Shown piece after piece: positions 1 to 10,506 of a DNA stretch of 64,000 nucleotides (position 1 is the stretch's first letter; each line of letters opens with the position of its first letter). The position numbers and the translations under genes are program-made. The stretch is taken from assembly GCF_037975245.1 (NCBI RefSeq), contig NC_092563.1, positions 30,841,960-30,905,959 on the forward strand, read 5' to 3'. Source of the DNA: Apostichopus japonicus. Its lineage: Eukaryota; Echinodermata; Holothuroidea; Aspidochirotida; Stichopodidae. The notes beneath the pieces were generated by a model that worked only from the letters and a program-made list of their open reading frames with translations, searched no databases and had not been told where the DNA came from.

Positions 1-156
1 TACAGATCCCTCGATATATTTCCTTCCTACTTCTTGACTGCCAAAATTGTGAATAATATTTATTTCTAGTGATCACATTGCAATCAGCTCACAAATTAAC
101 CTTTTCACAATATATTTCTTTCAAAATATTTGTCTTTTACAAAAAGAAAAGGATAC

Positions 157-2208
157 AACAAGACAGATCCAGTTAAAAAGCAGCATAAAGATATAATCAG
201 CTGGTCTGCCATCAAAGACACCTGTAGGACAAGAACAAAAAAGCCACATATAAAAATAAAAAAAACTTCCAAAAAGTCCTGATAGGTGACCATTGAGGAT
301 ACTAAACTAACTTGACCAATCTAACTTTCTTGACTAATTAGTGTTTGTTTTTTTACTTTCATCAGAGATAGTCTTGCCTTTTCATCGGATGACTTAAAAG
401 TGGTATTTTGAGTTGAATACAGTAGCTACCATCTTGTAGTTCAACACCATTAGATATGGTACCTGAAAACACAAACTGCCATTGTTAGTCTACAAACACC
501 ATACAAGGAATCAGTAAATTAGACTTAAACAGTTTTTAAGAAACATTAAGACAGTGCAACTAATGTGTAAGATGCAAAGCTGGCTTTGTTGAATTTAACA
601 GTTAAATAGATTGCGGGCTATCCAATTGTGTGTGAATATTACATGGCTTGGTAGAGATAATTCAAAGTGTCAACTCAACTCAAACCTGCAAATTTCAGGC
701 AGATGTTAACTATTGACATATCATAATCCGAGAAAAGTGCAACTAATGTATCTAGATCTATTCCAGTTTTCAAGCTATTCATGATCATATACATTTTTCA
801 AAATGTTTGGAATGCTTCTTCAAGGCAAAATCACTAATGAAGTTGGCTCCTCAGTCAAGACCAGAATCATTGCTGTTAATGCTGCTTTATATAACTTTTA
901 ATTCTAAATTCAGCCAACTTTTTATCCTTATCCAATATAAAAAAATGCTTTGCTTTGATCATGTTATTTCAGGTCCTAAAAAGCTTTTCAGGAGCTGCCC
1001 GAAATAGTACAAAAGTTCACAATTTGCAGTGGTCTGTAACATAATCAGATCAATTTTGTACCTAAGTAATCCTTTAAAAACTTTCATGTGAAATCCATTC
1101 AGCCTATTTGAGAGAAAAACAAAGACATGATCTAGATCTGGACTTGCTTATTTAACAGACAATCAAGCACACAATACGTTAAAACTATCCACACAAAAAA
1201 CATAAACAAAAACTAAAATCAAAATAGGAAGTGCTCACTTACCTGTTTCTAATCTTATAGAGTAACTGTACAGAAAATAGAGTTGGATAAGATAATGAAA
1301 GCCAGTCATCGGTGTTATAGGAAAGTAAAAAACTGCAGTGATCAAACGCCATAGCTGCAAAGTATTAGAAACAAATATTGGAATGTCATCTGGAATGACT
1401 TGTAATGTTAATGATACCTAACTGTTAGAAAATGATACAAGAAAAACAGACAGTCACAGTATGGTAGGAATGGCTATTGCCAATAAATACTGGCAGTTAA
1501 AAAAAAAATTGGTTGCAGGAATATTTTGGGGGTTGAGATTGTACATCTCTGCAAATGTAGGCAGTGGGCAAGGGCTGGAACCTAAAGCCAACATCTAGGG
1601 GAAAGTAAAGTCATGGACTCATGGTAATTGCATATTAATGAATATTAATGAATCAATACCAAATGTGACTCTGGCAATGCTTTTGCATTCAAGTTAACTC
1701 TGGAAGTAAGATTAAACACAGTTAAAACATCTGGTATCTCAAACACTTTATTAAACCCACTGAAAATGCATGAAGAAACATTTACCAGTACCTTATTTCC
1801 ATCCATCAACTGTTAAATTTTTATCTTGCATTTTAGATGAAAGGTTAACCAAACATTTATCAGTAATTCTTCCAGTTCATTTCATGAAAAGTAACCTTTT
1901 ATACTGACTTAAACCCAGACACTAAGAAATACACAACAAATTCAAACATATGTACTTTACTTCCAATCTCAGAATCAGCTGAGAGCATTACACACAATGG
2001 GAGACATATCTTATATAATTGTATAATAAGAGACATAATTAACTCGAACCTGAAATCTGTAAAATATATGTGGGAAGCTGAGTATCAAATTCATTGGATT
2101 AATAAGACCAAACCGTCCAACCAGTGGTACCACAATAGAGCCAGTAAACCAAGCTTTGGTTACCATGGGGATACCCCTGTACCAGTCACCAATGTCATTC
2201 TGCGCCAT
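157..2208 (-). CDS. DERL1: Derlin-1 (partial, three 5'-proximal coding exons)
   Basis: Derlin-1 is a multi-spanning ER membrane protein of the rhomboid-like family that works in retrotranslocation of misfolded proteins (ERAD). Three exons are readable on the minus strand. Exon A, 2208-2050, is 53 codons starting MAQNDIGDWYRGIP and ending FYRFQ. Exon B, 1354-1243, is 37 codons plus one base, starting LWRLITAVFYFP and ending SIRLET. Exon C, 221-157, contains VFDGRPADYIFMLLFNWIC. Order and sequence match the N-terminal half of animal Derlin-1 (DIGDWF, PLVGKLG, YRFQ, RLETG, FDGRPADY, LLFNWIC). Splice signals are good (donors gttcga, gtaagt and gtatcc; acceptors ttgcag and ctacag) and phases fit: exon B ends on one base and exon C supplies two. 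The start is the ATG just after an acceptor-like tract (tttctttatctttcag, ending at 2219), so an upstream 5'UTR exon is likely. The remaining exons lie left of the window. Confidence 0.93.
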
Positions 2209-2228
2209 GTTGCAGAGACTGAAAGATA

Positions 2229-3412
2229 AAGAAACAAATGAAGAGAGAGTCATTAATCTGGTATTCCACAGAGAAATATTATGCAAAATGGACAAATTAC
2301 CACACACATAGATAGATGTGTAGCGATAGTTTACATGGCCCGAACCATACTGTAGTATGCTGTAAATTTTCATTTGTTATCCTTAAAACACATGCACTAA
2401 ATAATTGACTTGAACTGAGTTTTGGTACATCATACCTGGACTATATACTATAAAAGAACTACATTTACTACAGCAATATGCACAAATTTGCTAACATTTG
2501 CAATGGAGCCATGTGGTTCAGGGTGCACAAATTTGCTAGCATTTGCAATGGAGCCATGTGGCTCAGGGGGCAAGTGCTCTCGCACTTTTGCGAAAACCAC
2601 AAGAGTCCCTTCCTATGTTGGGTTATAAAAGTACCCTTTTTCATCTTGCTTTGTAAAATATCCCCTATTATTGAAATATTTTACGATAATAGAAGAAAAC
2701 TAAGGTCATTAAAAATGAGCAGTTTTTAGTCTGTAAGATATTATAATATTGAAACTTCTGGTGCGGAATGCACAGAGGATCCAATTTGTTACAAAGTTAT
2801 GAGATCACTTCTTCATTTGTGCCCTCAAATGAAAATCGTATGTCCCACTCCCCTCAATGTTTCTGCCCGTCAATATTGAACACTCTTCCGTCACCCACTT
2901 GCTTGTGTTTGATAGTTATTTTTAAACATTTTAATCTTCTAACTAAACCTTTTACAATTACAAGCAGAACATACAGATATATATGTGTACATAATCATAC
3001 ATATTTAACAGCATGATGTTGCCCACGTCGTTCTCAAAATAGAGTCTTGGACTTTAATTTTCCCCACTCTGCATCTGAGCATCGGTGCATCCACTTCAGA
3101 ATATTACCTTTTGACTAAAGACTCTTTTAATATAAACATGAACAAAATTTTACAATAGCACAATGTTGGGTGGCCCCAAAAATAAAGTCCTGGACAAAAA
3201 TATCCCACTCTGCATCCACTTCAGAATATAAGCCATGGACTTAAATTCTTGTAAAAAATAGTTACTTGGAATATGATGTCAACCTGGTCTATGAGAAAAT
3301 ACTATTAGGATCTGGCAATATTGACTGGGCAACTGGATGATAGGAAAGGTCTCCAAACTGGCCCTTCATTCTGAAGTTACTCAGGAAAGTAACTGAAGTA
3401 AACGTTCCCCAT
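2229..3412. other. Intergenic, no gene seen
   Basis: No conserved coding sequence was recognised. It contains the 45-bp tandem duplication described separately and a loosely repeated phrase around 'ccactctgcatc...cacttcagaatat' near 3,062-3,115 and 3,205-3,232. The short ORFs here have no family features. Confidence 0.5.
2480..2569. repeat. 45-bp tandem duplication
   Basis: Two adjacent 45-bp units (2480-2524 and 2525-2569) share the start gcacaaatttgct and the core gcaatggagccatgtgg, and differ at only a few positions. Because 45 is a multiple of three, both copies stay open in the same frames. That explains the small ORFs here without implying a gene. Confidence 0.85.
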
Positions 3413-3760
3413 GCTTAAAGATCTGCTTTATTGGCTCCAATTATAGCACGCTTTAGCTAGTAAAGTTTTGTGATTACATAATTGAGCTACCACGGTCGCA
3501 AATCCACCACAGGCTCTAATATTAGCCTGCATAGCTTCTTAACACCATTCTGCTCTTTGTGTAAACACTGTGTGGAAATATGTTCATGTCTACAGTGTAG
3601 TTAATCATGCAGCGTTCAAACAAAGACCCTCCTACAAGAAAAAATATGTGGCAGGCATTGCAGATTGATTGGTAAAAAGAGGTCATTTTACGACCAAGGC
3701 AGGTCAATTACGTAATTATCTGAAGAAACTTTTCCATGATAGCGTGTTATAGTTGGGGTC
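3413..3760 (+). repeat. Duplicated segment, uninterrupted copy
   Basis: About 345 bp that align with 9,211-9,393 plus 10,353-10,506. Shared phrases include gcttaaagatctg, aaacactgtgtggaaatat, ttcatgtcta, aatatgtggcagg and atagttggggt. Here the sequence runs straight through the position (about 3,598-3,606) where the second copy carries a 959-bp element, so this is a paralogous empty site. Whether it is a segmental duplication or two copies of an older dispersed repeat cannot be decided from one window. Confidence 0.8.
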
Positions 3761-4470
3761 TAATATCTATACTATATCCTTCAACATGTTGCCATGCAAC
3801 AATGAAGATACAGTAAGCTAGCACAGATAGGCCTAACAACAACTTTCGGTCAACTTAGTTTGTTGACCATGTTTCTATCTGCAGTTTAAAGAAAAGCCAT
3901 AATGAAAATATCTACCCTGTGATTACTATCCATGAATTAACAACATACTCTAGTACGGACTCACAATCAATGAAAGACATAATAAAGTTATGGTGGTGTG
4001 ACGTAACTTTGGTGTGTCCCCTAAATTCGCTAACTGTGTTATACAGGGTAGCTGCACTATTAGAAACTGTAGTTGCTGTGTTCAAAAATCAAATTGCAAC
4101 CACTTTATCATCACAATTTAGATCTACAAAGCCTTCACGAAAATGGCCAAAATTGTCACAGCGAAACATCAAGTTTTTATTTTGAGATAATTTTGTGGTT
4201 TATTCGACCCATTTAGCGGAATTACAGAGTAATGTTAAATGCATACGTTAAGTCAGTGATATTTTTCCTTTCTTTGAGCACTTTGCCTGCCGACCTTTAT
4301 AAGAATAAATCTTTCTTTTTTCTGGCAGAATCTGGTCAACCATCAATGAAACTACATCTAGCTGAAGGATAGTTCTAACTAAACCACTGAGCAAAATCAG
4401 CGAGATTGTCACCAGCGCTATGCTTTTTAAGGAACATTAATGCCGTTACGATCGCAAATTTACTGTATAC
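3761..4470. other. Intergenic, nothing recognised
   Basis: Unique-looking AT-rich sequence without a convincing coding region, RNA gene or repeat. Confidence 0.45.
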
Positions 4471-4478
4471 CCTCATAC

Positions 4479-5262
4479 TAGGGATGCACCGGATATCCGG
4501 TCCGGCCGGACTATCCAGCCGGATAGTGAGCAATTATCTGGTTCCGGTTCCGGCCGGATATTTTTCAAAATCTGGCCTGAATTATTCCTTAAAAAGGTGT
4601 TGGTATTAACTTAAATCAATGTAAACTATTTCCAAAAATTAATAAAAACATTCAAAGTAAGGAAAAATTAGGTTTAACATGTTTAATTTAATTTTCTCAA
4701 TGGTCTGACCCACTGTTTCTAAAGATCAACCAAAATCATACAACTACTGTAATAATATGAAGCTATATACAACAAATACAGTTTGCAGTGAAATCATTTC
4801 TTGCAGCCTTCATCAGTTTAATATTGTGCAGTTAAAATAGACCATTCATATACTTATCAGTCAAAATACTGTTCCATTGAATCTTTACTTTCCCATTATT
4901 GTTGGCATTCATGTTTTCTCTGAATTTTTATGTGTGAAAACAATCTCTTATATGGGTAAATATGTCTGAATTTTTTTTAATTCCACAAACACGACTTCAT
5001 CTTAGTTATAGTATGTAGATTACACCACTTCAAGTCATATTTAATCTCATAAATGGGGTCTACATTTCACCTTCTTTATAATATGCGGATACCTCAACTA
5101 AGATTTGCTCCTTGTTTCATACTTCTACTTCTTATTAATGATTTTCTTTTGTGTAATGAAAAAATCCGTTTCCGGCCGGATTTTATCCGGCCGGATTTCA
5201 TGTACTATCCGGCAATATCCGGTTCCGGCCGGATCCAAAAATTTGGATCCGGTGCATCCCTA
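4479..5262. mobile_element. Non-autonomous hAT-type DNA transposon (784 bp)
   Basis: The element starts TAGGGATGCACCGGAT and ends with its near inverse, ATCCGGTGCATCCCTA. It is flanked on both sides by cctcatac (4471-4478 and 5263-5270), a perfect 8-bp target-site duplication as made by hAT transposases. Subterminal regions are dense in palindromic CCGGCCGGAT words, in both orientations. The interior (about 4,600-5,150) is AT-rich and carries no transposase, so it would depend on a partner elsewhere. The superfamily comes from TSD length and TIR style; no protein supports it. Confidence 0.9.
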
Positions 5263-5270
5263 CCTCATAC

Positions 5271-6059
5271 CATAATTTCATAAACCTACCATCACCAATA
5301 ATAGTTAATATTCATGGTCTAGCCGACTTGCTTGGTTGTGGCAGACCTAGGCCTGTGCGTAATCAGTAAATCGTGGAACTGAGACCAATGACATAGGCAT
5401 AAAATGTTTCGCAACTCAATCGGAGCTGGAGACAACATTTAGTTTAATAATATAATGCTACAGCATGATAAACAAGCTTAAAAGCTGGAGATGTCAACTT
5501 ACTTGAAGAAAAATGATAAGTACTTGGTTTTCTCACGGTAGTAACTGGTTTACAGACTCCTTAACAAATGGTTATATATTATTTATTAGGTTTCAGTAGT
5601 TTACTGCACTTACTAAACAGTAACAAGCACTGGTCTGCGATACGTGTCTATAGCTAAGGTGTACAGGCTTATGAGATGCCGATTGTGTCAATGTTTCGAC
5701 ACACTTTTACTTCCTTTATGGCCCAACAACTTGCATATCCAACAACTTGTATCTCAAAGAGTAGGCCTAACGGAAATAAAGTTGATCCTGTTGATCAATT
5801 TTCCCGTTGATAAATTTGAGCATTTGTATAACCGTACGAGAAATACACAGAGATTACTCCTTTATTAATGAAGATTGGAACGTGACTTTTGATCTTTCGG
5901 TCTGAGTACTAATTTGCGATTTCCATGATTCCATCTCCTGGACAGCGATTATAGCTTACTACGCATATTATTAAAACTTGACACAAAATATTAACCAGAA
6001 TGCAAAATGCATTGAGGTTTCGATGACGTCAGTGCACTAGACTTCTGGTTGTAAGTATA
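5271..6059. other. Intergenic, nothing recognised
   Basis: No conserved coding sequence or clear repeat was seen between the hAT-type element and the palindrome at 6,060. Confidence 0.45.
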
Positions 6060-6092
6060 ACCATGGAGGTAAAACAGTTTTACCTCCATGGT
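6060..6092. repeat. Perfect 15-bp inverted repeat (hairpin)
   Basis: Arms accatggaggtaaaa (6060-6074) and ttttacctccatggt (6078-6092) are exact reverse complements around a 3-base loop. Outside them ctggtt (6047-6052) and aaccag further extend the symmetry with a small offset on the left. It may be the remains of a foldback element end. Confidence 0.85.
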
Positions 6093-6304
6093 ATAACCAG
6101 AACCAGCTGTTACAATAGAAATGGCCCGAACCACCATTTTGATACAATATTACACTATGGCATGATAATAAACACAACACAGGTCAATCTACCGTACGTG
6201 GCTATACACCCAAAACAATCGGGGTCTACACAATGTTATGAATCCACACACCAAGTGTTGAAGGTATCCACGATTTTCATCGTTAGATATCATGTAAAAG
6301 GTTT

Positions 6305-6352
6305 ATCAGAGTTTGACCTATGGTGACCTCAAAGGAGATTTGACCTCACAAG
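6305..6352. repeat. Fragment of a GACCT-rich dispersed repeat
   Basis: Contains tttgacctatggtgacctca followed by a second tttgacctca. Similar GACCT phrasing recurs at 61,668-61,800. I regard both as old fragments of one dispersed family; the assignment rests on phrasing only. Confidence 0.35.
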
Positions 6353-7018
6353 CAACAGGATTCTTGTACTCAATATGCCATGTAAACACATTAAAAAAAA
6401 ACAATAATGAGTCAAACAAAGTTTAGTTAGAAATAACTTGTTAAATTAATAAATGTATAATAGTTGTTAATGTTAAAGATGTAGCTCCACTGAGAAAAGA
6501 GCATCAAAGCGAGCCCTCGACATCCGGAAGTAGCGATGGTGGGTTTCTTCATCATAGTAGTCTCATTTCATTAATGAGAGCATGGAATTTCACCCTTTTC
6601 ACTTCTTTGCTGATTCAAAGGGTGGATATACCATCGCCGCGGCCCTTTTGGTCTTGACTGACGTCGCTGATGAACCAGCCACAGTAGTGACAGAAGCAAC
6701 ATTTCCTCATACCATCCATTTTCACCAATAAATATATGACAGGTCTACAGGAAAAGTATAGCTGAAAAGTGATGCACCCTGCACTTGGCCGTCGTACGTA
6801 TACGATTTTTAAAATAAAGTATGAACGCAAGTAACGCGTGGGTTTCCACACGCGAACGCAAATTAATGCGTATCAATTTTTTATTTTGACAAAGTATGAA
6901 CATTGAATCCGACATTCCCATTGTCGGGTGCGTGCGCGCAGTCGCATCAAGTATGAACCGGCCTGTAGTCTTGCTTACGTTAGACAAGTGTTAACATATA
7001 GGCCAAATCACGTAATAG

Positions 7019-7196
7019 AACACGTTCGTACGTACGTAGGCCTACATTTGTTATAATTATTACGTACTTAGTGATCATTACGTACATACGTAGTAATTAT
7101 CACGTACGTAGGCCTACGTGGTACATACCACGTACGTACGTACCACGTCCGTACTTACCACGTACGTACGTGATATTATTACGTGCGTATGTAATC
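7019..7196. repeat. ACGTACGT palindrome cluster
   Basis: A dense run of self-complementary words: cgtacgtacgtagg, acgtacatacgt, cacgtacgtaggcctacgtg, taccacgtacgtacgtacca and ttacgtgcgtatgtaa. The sequence is close to self-complementary over most of the 180 bp and alternates purine and pyrimidine. It lies just upstream of the LINE fragment. It could be a simple-sequence expansion or a degraded foldback element. Confidence 0.7.
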
Positions 7197-7229
7197 ATTA
7201 TTTGTTTTACCATGTCCTCCCTAGAGCTT

Positions 7230-9114
7230 CGTATAAATATGGTATAAAAAAATATGTTATGCAGTCGCAAACTCTCCGTCGGTGGATTAAGAGGAGAGGA
7301 TGGTGTACGCCACCAAGTAGTGCCATTCCAATTTGTAAAAAAGGACGATGATTAGGGAAACAACCCTTTAGTTACTGATAGTCAGGATCTTGCAGATCTT
7401 TTGAACGACTATTTTGTGTCGGTTTTCACAAGGGAAGATACGAGTAGTATTCCAGATTTTCAGGGGGGCAGTGATAGGCCTAAACTGGATACGGTCTTAT
7501 TTTCGGATGACGTTGTCTTAAAGGAGCTGCTTCGTCTAAATGTTTCTAAAGCTTCTGGACCGGATGCAATCCAACCGTATTTGTTGAAGACTTTTGCACA
7601 CTATTTCTGCGTTCCACTCTCGTTGATTTTTAGTAAATTTATGGATGAAGGTTATGTTCCTAGGGACTGGAGATGTGCTAATATTACCCCAATTTTCAAG
7701 AAGGGTGATAAGACTAAGCCCTGTAATTATAGGCCCGTTAGTCTCACTAGTGTAGTTTGTAAGGTCATGGAGTCTATTGTTAAAAAGTCTTTGGTCTGTC
7801 ACTTCAGCAGTCAGTCTTTGATCAGAGAGTCTCAGCATGGCTTTTGTCAAAAAAGGTCTTGTCTCACTAATATCCTTGAGTTTATGGAAGATGTAACAAG
7901 CTCACTAAATAGGCAGATGTCTGTAGATGTTGTGTTCCTGGATTTCCAGAAGGCCTTTGATAAAGTTCCCCACCAGCGTCTTTTACTTAGGCTGAAGAGC
8001 ATGGGTGTCATAGGGAATTTACTGTCTTGGATCGGGAATTGGCTTGGTAATAGGGAACAGAGGGTGGTAATTAATGGCTGTGCTTCTTCTTGGCAGAACG
8101 TTACTAGTGGGGTTCCACAAGGGTCTGTATTAGGTCCCCTGTTGTTTGTTGCCTATATAAATGACATCGACGGAGATATTTTGTGTACAGCTAAGAAGTT
8201 TGCTGATGACACCAAATTGTATTCTGAGGTCTCTTCCAAAAGCGATTCTGAGAAATTTCAAGCGGATTTAGATAAGATTTTTTCCTGGTCTCAGGGGTGG
8301 CAAATGCTTTTTAATATTGATAAATGTAAGGTAATGCACATTGGTAGTAGTAACCAAAAGTTTACATACAATCTAAATGGTGTGGAGTTACAGGAGGTCT
8401 CTGTTGAAAGAGACCTAGGTATCTACATTGACTCGTCTCTGCAACCTTCCAAACATTGTCTTGAAGCTGCTAAAAGAGGTAATAGGGTTTTAGGTATGAT
8501 CAAGAGGAACTTCAGTTTTCTGAAAGAGGACATCGTAGTTAGGCTTTATAAGCAGTTGGTTAGGCCTCATCTGGAGTATGCTGTGCAGGCTTGGAACCCT
8601 TATTTTGCTAAGGATAAGGAAGTACTTGAAAAGGTCCAGAGGAGGGCTACTAGGATGATTAGTTCCTTAAAGAGGGTTCCTTATTATAGGCGGTTACAAC
8701 TGTTGAATCTCACCACACTGGAGCTTAGGAGGTTACGTGGGGACTTGATCCAGGTTTTCAAGATTGTGTATGGTTTCGACAATTTATGCTTTACCGACTT
8801 TTTCATGTTTGCAAACAGTAGTTGTACTAGAGGTCATTGTCTTAAACTTCAAAAGTCGCATAGTAGGATTAATATTCGGCATAAATTTTTTTCTAATAGG
8901 GTTGTGAATGAGTGGAATAGTTTGCCTGAGAAAGTTGTACTTGCAAGTAGTGTCAATGGGTTTAAGAATGCTTTGGACAAGCACTTTAAGCATTGTAATC
9001 GGGTCTGAGTGTTTGTGTCTTCAGTTTTTTTCCCTCTCTTTATAGGGTCCTTGATGGGGACTTAAGTGTCCCTCCTGATCCTTTTTTCTACTAAACTAAA
9101 CTAAACTAAACTAA
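7230..9114 (+). mobile_element. 5'-truncated Jockey/CR1-like LINE
   Basis: The unit holds a reverse transcriptase ORF, a short 3'UTR (9,009-9,087) and a simple-repeat tail of four CTAAA units (9091-9110). A short tandem repeat at the 3' end is typical of non-LTR retrotransposons of the CR1/Jockey/I group. The endonuclease domain is missing, as expected from 5' truncation during target-primed reverse transcription. The 5' boundary is approximate; coding similarity to the EN-RT linker can be followed back only to about 7,300. Confidence 0.85.
7401..9008 (+). CDS. LINE reverse transcriptase (Jockey/CR1-like), truncated
   Basis: An open frame of 535 codons covers the reverse transcriptase and C-terminal domain. 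Visible RT blocks in order: SKASGPDAI (block 0/1), ANITPIFKKGDK and NYRPVSLTS (block 2), QHGFCQKRSC, VFLDFQKAFDKVPH (first catalytic Asp), SGVPQGSVLGPLLF, and FADDTKLYS (catalytic Asp pair, Phe in place of the usual Tyr). The C terminus has the WNSLPEKVV / FKNALDKHFK pattern common in Jockey/CR1 proteins. The first codon shown is TTG inside a longer coding frame: the same frame continues upstream as linker-like sequence (NPLVTDSQDLADLL) to an in-frame TAG at 7353-7355 and beyond it, so this is a fragment and not a complete gene. The catalytic core itself looks intact. Confidence 0.92.
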   Translation: MNDYFVSVFTREDTSSIPDFQGGSDRPKLDTVLFSDDVVLKELLRLNVSKASGPDAIQPYLLKTFAHYFCVPLSLIFSKFMDEGYVPRDWRCANITPIFKKGDKTKPCNYRPVSLTSVVCKVMESIVKKSLVCHFSSQSLIRESQHGFCQKRSCLTNILEFMEDVTSSLNRQMSVDVVFLDFQKAFDKVPHQRLLLRLKSMGVIGNLLSWIGNWLGNREQRVVINGCASSWQNVTSGVPQGSVLGPLLFVAYINDIDGDILCTAKKFADDTKLYSEVSSKSDSEKFQADLDKIFSWSQGWQMLFNIDKCKVMHIGSSNQKFTYNLNGVELQEVSVERDLGIYIDSSLQPSKHCLEAAKRGNRVLGMIKRNFSFLKEDIVVRLYKQLVRPHLEYAVQAWNPYFAKDKEVLEKVQRRATRMISSLKRVPYYRRLQLLNLTTLELRRLRGDLIQVFKIVYGFDNLCFTDFFMFANSSCTRGHCLKLQKSHSRINIRHKFFSNRVVNEWNSLPEKVVLASSVNGFKNALDKHFKHCNRV

Positions 9115-9210
9115 GGTACACACTGAAGGTATCATTCCAACTCAACTGACACAGAAAGAAATCTTCAGCACCCGCGACGTAAGAGTTGTAAATTTCACTA
9201 ATACTTTCCG

Positions 9211-10506
9211 GCTTAAAGATCTGATTTATTGGCTCCAATAAAGCTAAGAAAGTTTTGTGATTACGTAATCGACCTGCCATGGTCGTAAATCGACCTCAGA
9301 CTCAACAATTAGCCAGCATAGCTTCTAAACACCATAATACTCTTATTGTAAACACTGTGTGGAAATATGTTCATGTCTATAGTGTAGTTAGTCCAAGGGC
9401 GGCGGAACCGGGGGAGGGGGGGGGGCACAAGGGGCACGTGCCCCCACTTTTCCTCAGGTTAAACATGTGCCCTTTTTCTACATAAAAATTGTACTCTTGA
9501 TCACCTTATAAGATCAGCGATATTTCTGGTGAGTGCCATTATGCATATTCAATTTGCCAAAAATATTCTAAAACATTTCCAAAAATGCATTGCTATATTA
9601 CGTTGTGACTTTGTAATTGGCAGAAGCCATTTAAAGCCTACTATAAATAATAATTATAGTTTTAATATCCCATAATCTACCCCATTCTTTTGTATTTTGA
9701 TATATTTCATTGCTTCCATAAATGTATCGATCGCGTGTCAGTGGCGTAGCCAGTATGTAGCAATGTAGGCCCGAGCCAACACTTTTTTGGGCCAAGTTAT
9801 CTTTACATATACCTTGCTAATTTAAATACATTATGTATAGTGTTGAATAACGTACTATTTTAACTCGTTTGTTTTTTGGGGATTAAAAGTGATATCGAAT
9901 GAGGTGTCTCAAGTTAGCAAGAGGCCAGGAAACCAGATTGAACACTTGGGAAGGGCTGTTTCCGGCTATCTGGGGGTTTGTAAATTAACCACAAATTTCT
10001 TGTACGCGCCGCGCCAACTAATGGTGGCGCTCCGCTCAGATAGTTTTGCCTACAACTTTGAAAATCTTGGCAGGGACTTGGACTTTATAATGACTTCACC
10101 TAATTTTGTCTCGAAAGAAAACTTGTTCCTTGTTTCCCAATATGCACATTGGATATTGCAGTGCTAGTATGCATTTTTTCCTTGAGAGCGGGGGGGGGGG
10201 GGGGGGGTTGGATTGATGTGTATACGCAAATAAGATAATACAATAAGAGTTATAAAGGTTACTAAATATCAGTCCAATCGAATTTCTGCAAAGTGCCCTT
10301 CGACGTCGGTGCCCCCCCCCCCCCCAGATTAAAAGTGCTTCCGCCGCCCTTGAGTTAGTCAAACAGCGTTCGCACAAAGACCCGCATACAAGAAAAAATA
10401 TATGTGGCAGGCGTTGCAGACTAATTGGTAAAGAGAGGTCATGTTACGACCAATGCAGGTCGTTTATGTAATTTCAAGAAACATGATATTGTGCTATAGT
10501 TGGGGT
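9211..10506 (+). repeat. Duplicated segment, copy interrupted by a hAT-type element
   Basis: The second copy of the 3,413-3,760 segment is split into 9,211-9,393 and 10,353-10,506 by the element described next. Flanking similarity resumes exactly after the duplicated target site. Confidence 0.8.
9394..10352. mobile_element. Non-autonomous hAT-type DNA transposon (959 bp)
   Basis: Terminal inverted repeats are CAAGGGCGGCGGAA (9394-9407) and TTCCGCCGCCCTTG (10339-10352), a perfect 14-bp match. The target-site duplication agttagtc occurs at 9386-9393 and 10353-10360. Long G and C homopolymers lie just inside both ends. The middle (about 9,948-10,045) carries a module ending in GGTGGCGCTCCGCTCAGATAG that is shared with the elements near 24 kb. 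No transposase is encoded. The empty-site copy at 3.4 kb supports the boundaries. Confidence 0.93.

Noticed and set aside
2540-2620. tRNA-derived SINE or tRNA
   Set aside because: An A-box-like phrase (tggctcagggg) is present but there is no acceptable B box (GGTTCGANTCC), and no cloverleaf could be drawn.
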